DNA of 64,000 nucleotides from Fremontodendron californicum (GCA_030761205.1 JAULJL010000004.1:26159672-26223671), one strand, 5' to 3'; shown: positions 44,324 through 56,918, counted from the first letter of the stretch. Numbers and translations are program-made. The notes: generated from the letters alone by a model not told the origin.

Positions 44324-44719
44324 TCTTTCAAATTTATTAGAAAATATTAATTCAAAATATTAATATTATAAAATATTAATTTATTACAAATTATTATCAA
44401 AATATCTTTTTATTAACAGGTTCATATATTTGTATCATGTTCATTTTATTTTTCGTGTTGTGTCGTGTTTTAATTATTTTATCATGTTATATTTGTATCG
44501 TATAATTATATTTTATCCAAAATTATCGGATCTAATTGGCCATATCAAATAACTCTCAATTTTATATCAGGTGTCATATAATGATAGAAGTTATTATTTT
44601 TCTAAATTATCTTCACTTCTTTTGCTTTTTTATCTTTCAAATTTATTATAAAATATCAATTTTAATTCAATAACATACCCACAGCAAAGTGCAGTCATTT
44701 TTCTAGTCTATACCATCTA
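44324..44719 (+). repeat. tandem unit 1, right part
   Basis: Resumes the unit cut at 5977. It matches 45734-46136 (TCTTTCAAATTTATTA, TATCTTTTTATTAACA, TTCATATATTTGTATCATGT, TATCAAATAACTCTCAATTT). Confidence 0.75.
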
Positions 44720-46136
44720 TTAAAAGCAATCCCAAATTACTGTTTATAATTGGGGCAATTCCTTCAAATTGGCTTGCCACGTCGGCAAGAAAAGTTTTTT
44801 TTTTTTTTCTTAAAGGAAAAAAAAAAGGAAAACAAAAGGGAAAGAGAGAGAGAAAGTTTTGTACGTTCGTGTCGTATTTGTATTATTTTTTATGTTCGTA
44901 TTTTTTTTTTGTGTTCAAAGTATTATATTATTATATAAAATTTTATATATTCATAATTTATTTTATATAAATTTTTACACATTCGTACATTTATGTTGTA
45001 TTCATGTTATTTTTGTGTCGGGTCGTATTTTAATTTTTTTATGTGTTCGTGTCGTGTTTCAATTCATCTAAATATTTTGCATAATTTGTCATGGTGATCC
45101 AATTAAGAGAAAATTTTGTGTGTCTGTGTCGTGTCTCTATTCATCCCATATTTTATATAATTTGTTATAACGATTCAATTTTGTGTGTTCGTGTTATTTT
45201 ATTGTGTGTTTAAAGTATTATAAATTTTTACACGTTAATAATTCATTTAATTCGATTTTGACACGTTCATGTATTTGTGTCGTATTCATGTTATTTTTTG
45301 TGTTGTGTTTTAATTACTTTTTTCATATTGTGTTCCAATCGTATAATCATGTTGTGTCCGAAATTGCCGAGTCTAATTGACATTATTCAAATAACTCACA
45401 AATTTGTGTCGCGCGTCATCATGTTCGTGTTATTTTTTCTGTTATAATCGTATTCAAGGTATTATATATTTATATAAAATTTGACACGTTAATAATTTGT
45501 TTTATGTAGATTTGGACCACGTTCGTGTATTTGTGTCGTATTCATGTTATTTTTCTTATCATGTCGTGTTTTAATTATTTTTTCCAAGTTATGTTCATAT
45601 CGTATAATTATGTTGTATCTGAAATTACCGGATGTAATTGATCATATTCAAATAATTCTCAATTTTATACCATATGTTGTATAAGAATAAGAATTATTAT
45701 TTTTCTAAATTACTATCTTTACTACTCTGACTTTTTTATCTTTCAAATTTATTATAAAATATTAATTCAAAATATTAATATTACAAAATATTAATACATA
45801 ATATTAATTTATTACAAATTATTATCAAAATATCTTTTTATTAACATGTTCATATATTTGTATCATGTTCATTTTATTTTTCGTGTTATGTCGTATTTTA
45901 ATTATTTTATCATGTTATATTTGTATCTTATAATTATATTTTATCCAAAAATTATCGAATCTAATTGACCATATCAAATAACTCTCAATTTTATATTAGG
46001 AATCGTATAATGATAAAAATTATTATTTTTTTAAATTTTCTTCACTTTTTTATTTTTTTTAATTTATTATAAGATATCATTTCAAATTTAATAACATACC
46101 GACAACGAGCATTTTTCTTGTACAATTAAAAGCTAT
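44720..46136 (+). repeat. tandem unit 2, uninterrupted (~1.4 kb)
   Basis: Full-length copy of the unit split at 5018-5977/44324-44719. It contains the empty MULE site near 45721-45733. It is followed at 46137 by TTAAAAGCTATTCCC, resembling the start of a third unit that is not continued. Short open frames are repeat translations. Confidence 0.78.
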
Positions 46137-46144
46137 TCCCATGT

Positions 46145-46280
46145 GTTAGTTAGTTGGCTGCCTCGTGGCAATCAACTAACCCTCATTTTTAAAATATTTT
46201 AATATTAAAAATAATAAAAAAAAAATTTGAAAAAAACGGTTTTATGGGGTAGTTGGCTAGCCCGTGGTAGCCAACTGATC
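46145..46280. repeat. pair of hairpins with TAGTTGGCT arms
   Basis: Hairpin 1: arms 46149-46162 and 46167-46180 (GTTAGTTGGCTGCC, two mismatches). Hairpin 2: perfect 9-bp arms AGTTGGCTA (46251-46259) and TAGCCAACT (46268-46276). Spacing and design recall the MULE palindromes but with another core. Confidence 0.6.
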
Positions 46281-46329
46281 TCCGTGAGAGATCATTTTAA
46301 TATGACAGCCAAAATACCTGAGAGTTCTT

Positions 46330-46670
46330 AGGGAAATTTTTTAGGGTGAGATTAAAATAAGTTTTATTATATATAAATATAATAAAATTATATAAATATG
46401 ATAAATTACATAAAGTTATTATGTTTATATGTAATTTATTTTTACATATAAACATGATAAATTACATATAAACATGACAAATATATCATGTATTTATGTA
46501 ATTTTTTACATATGTATTTTTTCTTACATGTAATTTTTTTTTACATATAAACATGATACAAATTACATATAAACATGATAAATTACATATGTAATGAAAC
46601 ATACGAAAAGCTCATTTTAAGAAACTTTCCTTAGAATTTTCTCAAATACCTTCCTCCGAAGATCATTTAA
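46330..46670. repeat. ACATATAAACATGATAAATT short repeats
   Basis: Degenerate repeats of TTACATATAAACATGATAAA between about 46380 and 46590; no gene. Confidence 0.6.
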
Positions 46671-46679
46671 AAAAAAAAT

Positions 46680-47180
46680 GAGATTTCATTCATTAATCAT
46701 TAAAGATACAATCAATGTGTATAATATGAACAATCATATCAGGACATTTCTCAATTCAAATTATATCTTCTTGAAATTGTGTACCATATTTAGCCGGTAG
46801 ATGAGAAGCTTCATTCCCTGTTCTCAAAGTATGCCTTGTATTGTAAGATTGGAACATTTGCATCTTAACTCTAGCTTCATCAATAATCGATCCAATAGGG
46901 AATAGGTCCCAAGTTCACCATTTGAAGCTTTTGTCATTATTCCCATTTGTAAAGCCCATATCGTAAGCAACTTCTAAAGCTTTAAGTGCTGCAACTGCTT
47001 TTACCAGAAAAGTGCTAGTTGTACAAGATATTTTAGCAGCACAAACAACCATACTACTCCATCAGCATTCCTAATTACAACACCTACCCGTCTGATTTAC
47101 TAGTTTGATTCAATGTTTCATCAAAATTGACTTTGATTTTTCCGATCTTTGGTGGAAGTTATTTTTGTCTATTCAAACAT
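46680..47180 (-). pseudogene. RNase H-like (RVT_3, LINE-type) pseudogene
   Basis: Minus-strand fragments match the RNase H-like domain that ends many plant LINE polyproteins and also occurs alone. In order: PPKIGKIKVNFDETLNQTS, then in another frame GVVIRNADGVV, then AVAALKALEVAYDMGF and FQSYNTRHTLRTGNEASHLP to IEKCPDMIV. The order and spacing (first Asp in VNFD; GVVIR; ALKALE; R.GNEASH) fit the family. Several stops and at least two frameshifts break it. No reverse transcriptase is visible to its 5' side within the window. Confidence 0.7.
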
Positions 47181-47311
47181 GCCTCCAGAGATCATTTTAA
47201 TATAATATACAGATGTATAGATTTCAAATAAGACCAATAAGTGATTTTTGTGAGTCACAAGATCAAAATTATATGTGATCCAAATTTTGGAGATCACAAA
47301 TGCTACTTATA

Positions 47312-47353
<42 letters not shown>

Positions 47354-47481
47354 ACGATAAATTTTTTTAAGATTTTAAAAATAATCATAAATTTGATAAG
47401 CAATAATTTACATTAGGAGAACATAAAAATCAATCGTTGGATAAAAAAAAATTATAAAAGATATGGAAAGATATAAATTTG

Positions 47482-47523
<42 letters not shown>

Positions 47524-48186
47524 GTAGCTTAATCTCGGAAAATGACCTTATATCTTTTGTTGTACTAAAACAGAGGGGATGAAAGTGACGAAGAGACCAT
47601 TTTATGATATCTAGGCCCTCGATTTCCCACCACAATATTCTTCATGTTTTGACATATAAAAATTAAAGATTAGTCGCAAATAACTAAAACTTGTTGTTGA
47701 TTGTTCATCCACTTCATACCGAGCTAGTTTTTTTTTTTTTTTTTTGTCATAAAATTTAGCTCAAACCAAGTCGAAAGATATGTAAGCAGCAGAGGCAAAA
47801 AGTAGTTTAAAGGATAGGAGAAGATTTACAAGGTGAAGCAAAGAGACATTACTTCAACATAGATATGTCAAATCTAACTCGAATTCGAAAAGTTCATCCA
47901 ATTCGCTCGAATTTGAATCCGATTTAATTTAATTTGATTATAAAAAAATCAACAATTCAAACTTTCCGAACCCAAATCCAAAAATGACTTGAATTCGAAT
48001 TTAAAAATATTCGAATCTAAATCACCCCAAAAATTTACCCAAAATTACATGAACTTAAATTAAGTATAATTTTATTTTAAAAAATATTAATTTAATTAAA
48101 ATAACAAATATAATATATTTTATTTTATTTTATTTTAATTTTAATTTTGTAACTTTAAATTATCTTTTAAAATATTGTTTACTATT
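47181..48186. repeat. AT-rich region with (AT)n microsatellites
   Basis: Two long AT dinucleotide runs at about 47317-47350 and 47485-47520, a T run near 47730, and from about 47870 degenerate AATTCGAATT/AATCCGATTT repeats like those at 51590-51830. No gene. Confidence 0.65.
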
Positions 48187-48191
48187 ATAAT

Positions 48192-49150
48192 TGTTGAGAA
48201 TCTTATAAGCAATTAGTAAATATTTCATTGCTGCATACTGATATATATGAACAGAATATTGAAAATATGAACACTTACAATTTCGGTAGACGCAGAAAAA
48301 TTAGAATATTGAGTCAAGGTTGGACCTCTGACCTTAAAACGTTTTTTGTGTCTAAAGGTGCTTACAGTTTGATGCAAATCGTCTCCCAGGTTTCCTCGAT
48401 AAACGTTGCAAATGAGAGCACACTCGGATGCAACACAGCAAACCAGAAGAATGTTGAGTCTCTCTCTCAGAAGACAGAATTCATTTGAGTGAATTTGTGA
48501 ATGAAAAACAGACACAGGAAGTCTGTATTAATAACAGACAATCTGCCTATTCGGAAAAGACACACCACATGAAAGGAACCTGTTTGATCAGAACAGGCAC
48601 ACCCATTGGTGACGAACCGGTTCAGGCAGGAAGCCGAACCGGTATGTCTTTACTGAAAAGACAGATACTAAAACAACACGAACCGGTTCGATCCTGGATC
48701 GAATAGGCTTGAATTATTGAGACAATCAGTAGCAAGTTGGTCTGGCTGACAGCAAAAAGAATAGAATAGTGTTGACCCAAGCCCAAGCCCAGCCCGACCC
48801 GGCCCGGCTCGGTGGCGGCGGCGCCCGCGCTTGTGGTCCAGCCCAGTTTGTGTAGGTCCTCACCCACCACAAAACTTGGATGCCCCTTGGTGCCCAATTC
48901 CACATTAAAACAAAGCCTATAAAAACAACTAGCATAAGCCATACTTTGTTCTATGTGGAATTGATTATCAAACACAACTTCAACCAACTATCTTCCTCTT
49001 CAAGTGGGTGTTTAATGAGATCAATTTCTCATTCAATTTTTGATATCAATTGTGTACGAAAAATACACATCGTGTATCTAGTTACGACAACCTACGTATT
49101 AGAATACGTATTTCGTATGTATATACAAATATATGCTATGATATCCAACA
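48192..49150 (+). mobile_element. solo LTR, Copia-like
   Basis: 959 bp with TGTTG...CAACA ends and a perfect 5-bp TSD ATAAT (48187-48191 and 49151-49155). No internal region or second LTR is present, so it is a solo LTR. It contains three GAACCGG / CCGGTTC stretches (48610-48690) and a possible TATA box CCTATAAAAAC (48913-48923), which suggests plus orientation. Open frames of 86-121 codons inside it are not known proteins. Superfamily is inferred from the termini only. Confidence 0.75.
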
Positions 49151-49273
49151 ATAATTTTATATAATTTTAAGTATTATCCTCCTTAATTTTGATTCAAAAA
49201 ATAAAAAAATTAATTTTTATATTTATTAGTATTAGCTTTTATGATAAACGCGAGCGCGTGTGAAATTTTGTTA

Positions 49274-49898
49274 GAGTCCATTTGGATAGGTGGTGAGTTT
49301 TGCTCCTATAAGATTAAAAACAACGGTGGCGGTGAGATTAGTTACTGTAGCGGTGAGATTAAAACCAGTGGTGGGATATGTGTTTGGATTAAAACGCAGC
49401 GGTGGCGGTGAGATGAATTATAATGAGAAAGTAAAATGACCATTAAGGGTATTAGATTAAAATGTATATATATATAATAAATAATTAAAAATTTATTTAT
49501 ATTAAATAATAAAATATATATTAAAATTAGATTTATATTAAATGATAATTTAAAATATATTTATGTTAAAAAATAAATTTAAAATATAAATAATTTAAAA
49601 ACTAAAAGTTAAAAAATAAATAATTTAAAATTTCTATAAAAAAAATTGAATAAAATTTAAAAAGAAAAAAAATTGTGGTGGGGGGTAAAAGGGGGTTTTT
49701 CCCCCTCCACTGGAGGTCCAGTTATCTACTGGACTTTTCCCCTCCAATTGAACTAGAAGGGGCAGTAGCTTTTGCACCCCCACTGGGGGTGCATCCAATT
49801 GCACTCATAGTGGGGGTGCGTTCAGTTGGGGGGGATTCCCTCCCAAAATATATTTGGATTCCACCGCATCCGAGGTGCGATGGAATCCAAATGGACCC
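49274..49898. mobile_element. PIF/Harbinger (Tourist-like) MITE
   Basis: Left end GAGTCCATTTGGATAGG; right end in reverse complement GGGTCCATTTGGATTCC. Both are flanked by TTA (49271-49273, 49899-49901), the TSD of PIF/Harbinger. Non-coding, with an AT-rich core. A second copy of the right end follows at 49902-49930 and is also followed by TTA. Confidence 0.75.
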
Positions 49899-50049
49899 TT
49901 AGTCCGGTGCGATGGAATCCAAATGTACTCTTAATAAACAAAGATCAACGAGTACTGTAAAACAGTTGAAACGTGCATAATATTAATTGTGGACAACTTA
50001 CACGTAATGAAAATGAAGTTAAAAATTGTTTGTAACAAAACAGTTAGAA

Positions 50050-50659
50050 TGTGCATGACATCAATCGAATTTTGAAAAATGTAAACTCAGTTTATTAAAT
50101 ATAATAAGTGAGTTGGAAGTGACACTAAATTCAGTCACTCTCATTATATATATTAGATTATGGCACACTCACTATGTGGGTGAATAAGAAAAAAAATTTG
50201 TAAAATTTTATGTTTTAAAAAAAAAAATTTGTGGATAGTTTGTAAGTATAGGTAGTTTTTTTAAAAGAAATGAATAGTTTTAGAAAAAAAAATTAAGTTT
50301 ATTTAAAAAAAATAAATATCATATAAAAATTAAAAAGTCATCAATACCCTTGTTATATATTTTTGATATAATAATTTTTTTGATCTTTTTGTAATTTTCT
50401 AAACTGAGTTGGTGTCGCTTGACTCATGACACCAACTCAGCCACTTCTTTTATATATACTAGATTTTGATACACTCACTATGTGAGTGAAAAAAATAATT
50501 TTTAAAAAAAAGGAAGTTACTTAATGGGCAGATAGTTTTGAAAAAAAAAAATTAAAAGAGATGAGAAAGTTATAAAAGTAAAAATATGATAGTAAGAGTG
50601 GGTAGTTTCTTAAAAAAAACATGTTCTTTATAAAATATATATATATATATATCTTTTAA

Positions 50660-50698
<39 letters not shown>

Positions 50699-50742
50699 TT
50701 GATAAATTCACCAACTCAGTCATTCACATTATAATAGTATAG
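50050..50742 (+). mobile_element. Helitron-like tandem array (tentative)
   Basis: A partial unit ends at 50156, and two whole units span 50157-50462 and 50463-50742. Units start ATT..G.TACACTCACTATGTG(A/G)GTGAA and end with CAACTCAG(C/T)CA followed by a T/A-rich stretch and (C/T)TAG or ATAG. The middle copy has a perfect 13-bp hairpin (CTGAGTTGGTGTC 50404-50416 / GACACCAACTCAG 50428-50440) 18 bp before CTAG. A 3' hairpin near CTRR recalls Helitrons, but I saw no 5' TC end or coding region. An (ATT)n microsatellite is inside at about 50662-50698. Confidence 0.4.
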
Positions 50743-51897
50743 ATAATATATATATATATATATATATTATAAATAAAGATCCTTATATTCATTTTTTATT
50801 TTGATAAAATAATTAAATAGATCCATAACAATAATTTTAATACAAAAATAATTGATAATAATTCAATAAAACTAATTATGACACTTTTAAACATTTTACT
50901 ATAAACTTCATAACAAAATCATTACTTTTAAAAATAGCTAAACAAACCCTATCTAAAAACCAAGTAAAAAGTAGACTGTAAATATAATTATACTTACTTA
51001 TCTGTACACAATCAAAATATTCCAAGACTTCAAATTACAAATTCATATATTAGACTTAGACTTTAAAATTTAATTACAAATCAGAATATTTTTGTATTTA
51101 CTAGGTAATAATTTCATTTCTATAATAATATCATTCATTATATAATTCATATAATTTCATATTATAAATATTATGGATGCTATATGAGCATATTAATATA
51201 TTATATATATGGCTCATAGTTTGTGGCAATCAACTAATATTGGATTGACCTGAGAAAAATGACGACTTTCTTAAAGTTTGGAATAGAAATCTCTTTGGTA
51301 TAGAAATTGAAATGATTTTGTAGGATTTGATTAAAAGTGAAGTAATGAACCAATGACTATATATAATAAAATATTAAGTAAAAATATTTAGTTTAATAAA
51401 AAAGTAAAATCACATATTTTTTATATATATAAAAAATCATTTTAATTTAAAACATACAAATTAATTACAATGTTTTATATTTATTTTTTTATTTTATTTT
51501 TTATCTTTTAATAAAATTTTAATAAAATATGATTAGATCAAATAATCTATATATTTAAATTTTAGTCTGATTTGATTTTTAAAATTAATAAATTGAACAT
51601 AAATTATTCGGACCCAAATTACTTAAATATCAAATCCAAATTATTTAACCTGAACTCAAAATAATATGAATTTAAAATAACTCAAATTAAAAGTGATCTA
51701 AACCTAAACGAGTTCAAATCCGAAATAACCTAAATTTAAAATTCATCCAAATTTTTTAAAACTTAAATTTATTTACCTAAATTAATTTGATCCAAACATA
51801 ACTCAATCCGCTCAATTCTACTTCAACCCTACCCAAAAAAGCATAAAACAAAGTGAAAGGCAGCCTATTCTCCTACTACATCAGCTGCAATGATGAC
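50743..51897. other. AT-rich intergenic DNA, no gene seen
   Basis: Opens with a (TA)n run near 50748-50768. From about 51590 it holds degenerate CAAATCCAAATTA / CCTAAAT repeats. No coding potential. Confidence 0.55.
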
Positions 51898-52346
51898 TAG
51901 GGCTGTAATCGAGCCGAGCCGAGCTCGAATACTGAAAAGCTCGAGCTCGAGCTCGATTCGAAACTCGAGGCTCGAAGCTCGATTCGAGCTCGATCGAATA
52001 TCATTTTTTAAACTCGAGCTCGGCTCGAGATAAAATCGAACTATTCGAGCTCGACTCGATTAGGCTCGTTTATATACTCGAGCTCGAGCTCGAATTAAGG
52101 GTTTTTAAGTATGTATATATATTAAGGGTAAAATAGTAAATTAATAATAAAAATATTATAAATAAAAAAGCTCGATTAGGCTCGCGAGCTGCTCGAATCG
52201 GGTATTAAGATACTCGAACTCGGCTCGCTCGATAGCTCGAGCTGCTCGAGCTCGAGCTCGGCTCGATAATGACCGAATCGAATTCGAGTTTTTTTCGAGT
52301 CGAACTCGAGTAGCTTGCGAGCACAGGTGTCTCGTTTACACCCCTA
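51898..52346. mobile_element. hAT-type MITE rich in CTCGAG/GAGCTC
   Basis: 449 bp. Left TIR TAGGGCTGTAATCGAGCC; right TIR in reverse complement TAGGGGTGTAAACGAGAC (15/18). A perfect 8-bp TSD ATGATGAC lies at 51890-51897 and 52347-52354. Both arms are built of CTCGAGCTCGAG runs that can fold on themselves; the centre (about 52110-52165) is AT-rich. Confidence 0.85.
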
Positions 52347-52354
52347 ATGATGAC

Positions 52355-53639
52355 ACTAAGAGTTGGGGGTGGCATCTCAACTCAATGCTCACTCCTACTA
52401 TTCATAAATTAACTAATTAAGTGACTACAATAAGTTATATTCCCATGCAAAATAGAAAAGATAAGTAAAGTAGTAGAGTATAAAGAAAAATAAACTAAAC
52501 CCTGGTCCTGGATGATGAAAAAGAGAAAAAAAGAAAAGAAAAAGAGTGAAAACAGAATCTAGTACAATCTCTTGAGATCGAGAGTGATGGTTTTTTTGCA
52601 CTGGCAAAGAGAATCGGTGTCGGGAGCTTGAAAAGGAGAGCCAGCAAAGCAAAGTAAAAGATAAATGTTTGTGTTTCGGTTTGTGTTTGTGTCAGCATGA
52701 TAGGGCAGCATGCGTTATTTCAAACTTCAAAGGGAGAGCTCAGCTCAGATATATGTTGTTTCAAACATTAAGGAATTAAATTATTGAGTTTTTGGGAGAT
52801 TTTCCTTTTGGCGTTTTCCCACATTCCTTTCTATTCTGAGAGGAAGGCTAAGGCTTATTCCATGCCATTTCTACCTTTATGTTTATATATATTTTAAGGA
52901 TTTTGTTGACAAAAATTTTAAAAGCATTTTTTAAAGTTATTAATTATAATAATTTTATTTAATATATTAAAGATTATAAATAAAATTATTAATTATTACA
53001 TTTAATATAATATTATTATTTTTATAAATAATATAATAATTAATTTTAAATAATATTTTACGAACATTCGTTAGTAAAACTCAAATTTTAATAATTTTTT
53101 TTTGCTGTGCATCACTCAAATCAATAAACAAGTGCATCACTCAAATCAATAAAAAAAACACCCCCACCCATTTTTTTTCCTTTGTGGGAAATTCATGTTT
53201 GCTGAGTCATTAAAGTTAAAAGACACAAATGTAAAGATACGAAAAGAGCTTTCCATGATTCGATCTTCAATCCACTGATTTAAATAAAATGAATGAATAA
53301 AAAAGATCCATAAAAGATGCAAAAGATAAAGAAAACTTTTGACTGTGATGGTGGGTGTGTAGTGTACTGTGTAGTGTGTGCACTTACAACTTTTTTTGCC
53401 CTTAATTCCATGTGACTTCCAAAGCTTTTTGCCTCAAAGTTATTGTCTCAATTAATGAACAAAAAAAAAAAAAAGTTATTGTCTCAATTCTTCATTACTA
53501 CATTTTCTAAACATATATATAAAATATAGTTGGGACTCGGGACTATCATTCTGGTTATAGCTACAATAATTCTTTGATTGATTTAAATGTTGCTACAGTA
53601 AATGAGAATTTGAAGAAGTTTTATAATCACGCATGGAAT
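52355..53639. other. unassigned intergenic DNA
   Basis: More mixed base composition than its neighbours, perhaps host single-copy sequence. A minus-strand frame of 75 codons (52425-52652) matches nothing I know and is rich in Phe. No element ends recognised. Confidence 0.45.
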
Positions 53640-53860
53640 ATCCGCAAGTAAAATTAGGATCTTTGTATTCGTATCATTTTCGTATAAGTTTTTATTTTAT
53701 AGTTATGTTTAAAATATTATATATTTATATAAATTTTAATATGTTAATAATTTGTATTATATAAATTTTAATACGTTCGTGTATTCGTGTTTTTTTTTTC
53801 GTATCATATCGTGTTCATGTTATATCCAAAATTACCAAATTTATCTAGAAACATGCTAAT
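53640..53860 (+). repeat. stray fragment of the 1.4-kb unit family
   Basis: Contains TATTCGTATCATTTTCGTAT, TTAATAATTTGTATTATATA and ATATCGTGTTCATGTTATATCCAAAATTACC, like the sub-repeats in 5100-5930 and 44860-45680. Confidence 0.5.
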
Positions 53861-56040
53861 TATCCTTGAAATTCCATCTTTAGTCGTTCTCATTCTTGTG
53901 CTAATATTTCACTTATTCTTTTTTCTCATAGGTATTTACTAATATTCAGTCTTTTTTTACACCTGCCTAGAAAATATATCACCTTCTAATATTTATTCAT
54001 TCCATACAAGGCAATTCTGTCCTAGTTAGAAGAAGTTAACGGTGTATAAATTTTCGTCCTAATAAGAGCTTAATTGATTTTAAATAATTGATTGAGACCT
54101 TAGTCGATTGCAAGAAAATAAAAAATCATATGATAGATTTATTTATTTTTTGAAATATATGATAGATTTAAATTAAATATAGAGACTTATGTAGTATTTT
54201 ACTTTTTAATAAAGACTAGTATTATTTGATATCACCTGCATTGTATGTAAATATTTATTTTATAATTATCAAAATTGGATCAACTAATGATCAGTTTAAG
54301 GTTAGGAGTTTTGGATCATATGGTTTAATCATTTGGTCATTTAGGTAAATATTGGGTTAATAAAAATATTTTAAAATATTATAAATAAAATTATGGATTA
54401 TATAAATATTTTATATAATTGTATAAATAAAAATTATGATATAAGAATTAAAAATATTCATTATCATTTAAAAAATACCAAAAAAACTAAGCTTAGAAAT
54501 ATATTTTTTTTTTCCTTTTAAGTTTTTTTTAATGTTTCTTTTTATTTTTTATTTTAAATTTTTTTTAAGAAAAACATTTTTTTAACGAAAATGATGACAA
54601 TCGATAATTACTTTGTAAAAATTAAGTTAGATATGATTTTAAAATCATTTTAAAAAATCATATCTAATTGACCTAGGTCAATAAAAAACTCAACTGGTCA
54701 ACAGTTTTTTTCAAAAGCTCGACGAGTCAATACGGGTTTCCTCGGGTCAATTGTATAAATGGTAAAATTAAAGAACCGACTTGGATTAAGGACCAGGTCA
54801 TCGGGTTAATCGATTTGACTGTAAGATCGATTAATTCTAATAATTATGTTTATTTTTATTTATTTTTAAATACTAATAATTATATAGTAAACATAGAGTT
54901 TCATTTTTATTTATTTTAAAATAATAATCATATGTTGAACTAGCTTATGACTTGTGAGATGCACAAGATAATTTTGTTTATTAAATATTTGTAAATACAC
55001 TTATATTTGTATTCTATACCCACTTATATGTAAATTTCAAAAGTTATTACACACTAAAATTCAAAATTCAAAAATCAAATTAACATATCATACAAAAAAA
55101 TTGAAAATTTTGAAAACACATATGTGGTAAATTTTTTAAAATTATAAAATAAATAAATACATGATAAAAGATTAAATAAAAATTTGCATCAAGCTGAAAT
55201 TGCTTTAATTTTTCACTATCTTTCTCTTTTGCAAAAATATTCCTATACCTACATGTTTATATCAACAAATAAAGATATATTTATTTAAAAAATTATGAAA
55301 TTATATAATTGTGATAGTTTATTTGGATATACATATTTCTTTTGCAGGAGTTTAACCAATATCTTGATTTTGTGTATTTGTAAGTACTTTCAAAATCAAT
55401 TTAAATAAAGATTAAAAACAAAAGGCAAAATGTGCAATGTAATATTCATCGAAATGAATGAATATCATTATATAAATTACTTGAAGAATCTTTTACGTGA
55501 AACATAAAGAAAATATGGTTGTATATGCCATTTCCAAGTCCAAATTAATCGACTAAAAAGAAAAACCTTACTTACCAAACATTTTTAAATTGGAATGATA
55601 TTAAAATCAAAGTTGTCAATATATTCTATGAGATTTAGTTATTGATGACTCTAACCTTACACTTGTTTAATGAAATTTAACTTAGTTAATAGTTATTTAT
55701 AGAATCATTATAAAAAAATTTGTATTCTAATGACAATAATTTAATATAATTAAAACTCTTCTTATCTATAGACTAAAAATGTTATTATTAAACTTATAAA
55801 TTATAATATACAAAAATTAATTTAAAATTTTAATCACATATATTTTTCATTCATCAATTCATTACGGTCATTTTTTTTTTTAACTAAACAACTCAACTTC
55901 AAATATTCAATATCAATATATTTACAATCTATCAATTCATTATTTATCATTTACTTTGTTTTTATCGGATAATAATTGTAGAAATTTTGATACAATCCTT
56001 GTGTAATATTGTTTTTATCCATTCATATAGAACTTCAAGC
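53861..56040. other. AT-rich intergenic DNA
   Basis: No gene. About 54690-54835 holds a GC-richer piece (CAACTGGTCAACAG, GGTCATCGGGTTAATCG) resembling the CCGGTTCAACC element ends nearby. Confidence 0.5.
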
Positions 56041-56043
56041 CAT

Positions 56044-56440
56044 TGTTGAAAAAATCAGATTGGATCGGTCGATCAGATCGATTGAACCAAGAACTGATGG
56101 CTTTGGCTTTTTCCGGTATGGTGCATATCAAAAACCTGAAAATCTAGTGAACCGGTATAAAACCGGCAAAATATTGGATTAAATCGATAAAAAATGATTT
56201 TATATTATTTTTAATACTTTTTTTTTAAGTGATGAGATTTCAATTTTTAATCTTTTAGTTATATAAGAAAGACCATACCATTAAGGCAAAAACATATTTC
56301 TATTAACTAGTTATTATATTTAATATTTATTTAATATCAAAATAATATATTTAATATTTTATTTATTTTTAATTAAATTATTCGATTCAACCAATTGAAC
56401 CGATGACTCGAATGACCTCGGTTCTGTTTTTTATTCATTG
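56044..56440 (-). mobile_element. element with tRNA-like boxes, minus orientation
   Basis: GC-richer arms (GGATCGGTCGATCAGATCG at left, TTCGATTCAACCAATTGAACC at right) flank an AT-rich middle. That middle, read on the minus strand (about 56228-56297), is TGCCTTAATGGTATGGTCTT ... AAATTGAAATCTCATCACTT. This aligns with the A-box/B-box-like stretch of the plus-oriented copy at 58465-58860. Boundaries are approximate; no TSD found. Confidence 0.5.
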
Positions 56441-56918
56441 CTCGCAGTGCCATTAGTTTTCTTTTACTAAACAATTATAATTTCATTATTGTCATTGATC
56501 CATTGTTTCGTTTTTATCCATGTATTTTTAAATTAAAGTTTTATTTATGGAAATTTAACACAATCTTTATCTAATACTACTACTTACAAATTAAAATTAC
56601 AAAATGCTATTTAAATAAGGATAATTAAAAATTGTCTATAAATTTTTAATATAGTCCTTGTTTAATACTACTACTACGTATAAATTACAACTGTAAATGT
56701 TATTTAAATAGTGATAATTAAAAATTATTTAAAATTAAAAATGGCAATAAATATAAGGAGTTAAATTCTCGCTTTTTGTCAATCAAAAAGTTTTTCAATA
56801 TATATATATATATTATAGATTACTGGTATTATAGATAGAGAAGCATGTATAAAATATTGGGCTAGGTACCCACATCTCTTTTGTAAAGGTGTTCATTGGT
56901 CAAGCCAAACTTGGTTGG

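Noticed and set aside
48228..48987. Open frames of 86-121 codons at 48228-48987
   Set aside because: They lie inside a solo LTR with a perfect 5-bp TSD, overlap each other on both strands and match nothing known.
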